Source: Megaleporinus macrocephalus
Taxonomy: Eukaryota; Chordata; Actinopteri; Characiformes; Anostomidae
Direction of reading: 5' to 3'
Length of the DNA: 64,000 nt
NCBI GenBank assembly: GCA_021613375.1
Contig: CM038709.1
Span: 33,809,915 to 33,873,914 of the forward strand
The translations under genes and the position numbers were made by a program. Below the pieces are notes generated by a model. That model was given only the letters and a program-made list of their open reading frames with translations. It was not told the origin of the DNA and did not search any database. Numbering within the stretch: position 1 is the stretch's first letter; each line of letters begins with the position of its first letter. Shown here one piece after another: positions 63,431-64,000 of the stretch.

Positions 63431-64000
63431 GTGTGAATAATGAACATGCTGAAATGTTTTATTTTACTTAACCCCTTACAGATAATCTGAAATCAAAACA
63501 GACTTCTTTATCTAGTTAGTTCATGTGTCTGGACATGTTAATAATGTCATTGATCATGCAAATTACAGAAGTCTTTATTATCTGTGATTGTTTAAAATGT
63601 CATAGTGTAGATGCATGCTGACTTTAAAGGGGCTGTTTGGGCCCATGCTTCAGGTCCTCATTCTCAGAACTACAACTTTAGAGTATAACTTTAGGGTAAT
63701 CTATTGTTGTTGCAGGATAAGTGTTAAAATTAATACTTTAATTATATACTTTTTTTAAAATAATTATATATTTTATGGAATTCAATAAAATAGGTTTCTT
63801 TTATAAAGGAGCTGGCAGTTTGTTTCAAAGTATTTAAACATCATGATTTTTTTTTTGGGGGGGGGTGGCTTTTTTGTAGTTTTTAGTTGCATGTAAAGCA
63901 CCCTGCAACACATTTAAAACTCAGATGCAAAAGTTTTATAAAACAGCTAATCAGAGTGGCAATAACACATCTCATGATTCAAGTTAAGGTTTATTGGCCA
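63431..64000 (+). other. vangl intron, cut by the window edge
   Basis: AT-rich intron sequence with a poly-T/poly-G string near 63848-63866. The next exon (expected to encode the fourth membrane segment and cytoplasmic tail) is not present. Confidence 0.7.

Overview
The window is nuclear DNA from a ray-finned (teleost) fish. Evidence: two vertebrate genes with introns, very dense microsatellites, many decayed Tc1/mariner transposons of fish type, and dispersed repeats that I associate from memory with ostariophysan, especially characiform, genomes. Species placement is inference; 'teleost' is secure.

Only two protein genes can be supported, both on the + strand. (1) An nhlh2-type (HEN/NSCL) neuronal bHLH gene: a 5' untranslated exon ends at a strong donor (exon end 14084), a 1.6 kb intron follows, and a single coding exon (15729-16106) starts with its ATG directly at the splice acceptor. 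(2) A Van Gogh-like planar cell polarity gene, most like vangl1: coding exons at 44551-44612, 51375-51507 and 62996-63430 join in frame (phase 2, then phase 0) and encode about the first 210 residues, through the third membrane segment. The rest lies beyond the right edge. A non-coding first exon may sit in a CpG-rich stretch near 29.4-29.9 kb, but this is only a candidate.

Layout: 1-13.6 kb is gene-free and holds a palindromic cluster of Tc1-type terminal repeats (544-670), a broken salmonid-type Tc1 transposase (4.7-6.0 kb), a degenerate telomere-like block (6.8-7.25 kb) and dispersed repeats. 13.7-17.3 kb is the nhlh2 gene. 17.5-44.4 kb is intergenic or upstream vangl sequence with a MITE, a 130-bp tandem duplication, further repeats and a dense 39-44 kb cluster of Tc1 fragments from several lineages. 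44.4-64 kb is the vangl gene, mostly intron, with microsatellites, some repeats and a few candidate regulatory blocks.

The NHLH-VANGL pairing is an ancient vertebrate neighbourhood (NHLH1-VANGL2 and NHLH2-VANGL1 in mammals). The two products act separately: a nuclear E-box factor in neurons and a membrane polarity protein. I found no bacterial-style operon, CRISPR array or clearly new molecular system. The most interesting points are the conflict between protein-level paralogue identity and gene orientation, the divergence of the Vangl N-terminus, possible upstream ORFs in nhlh2, and several unusual repeat structures.
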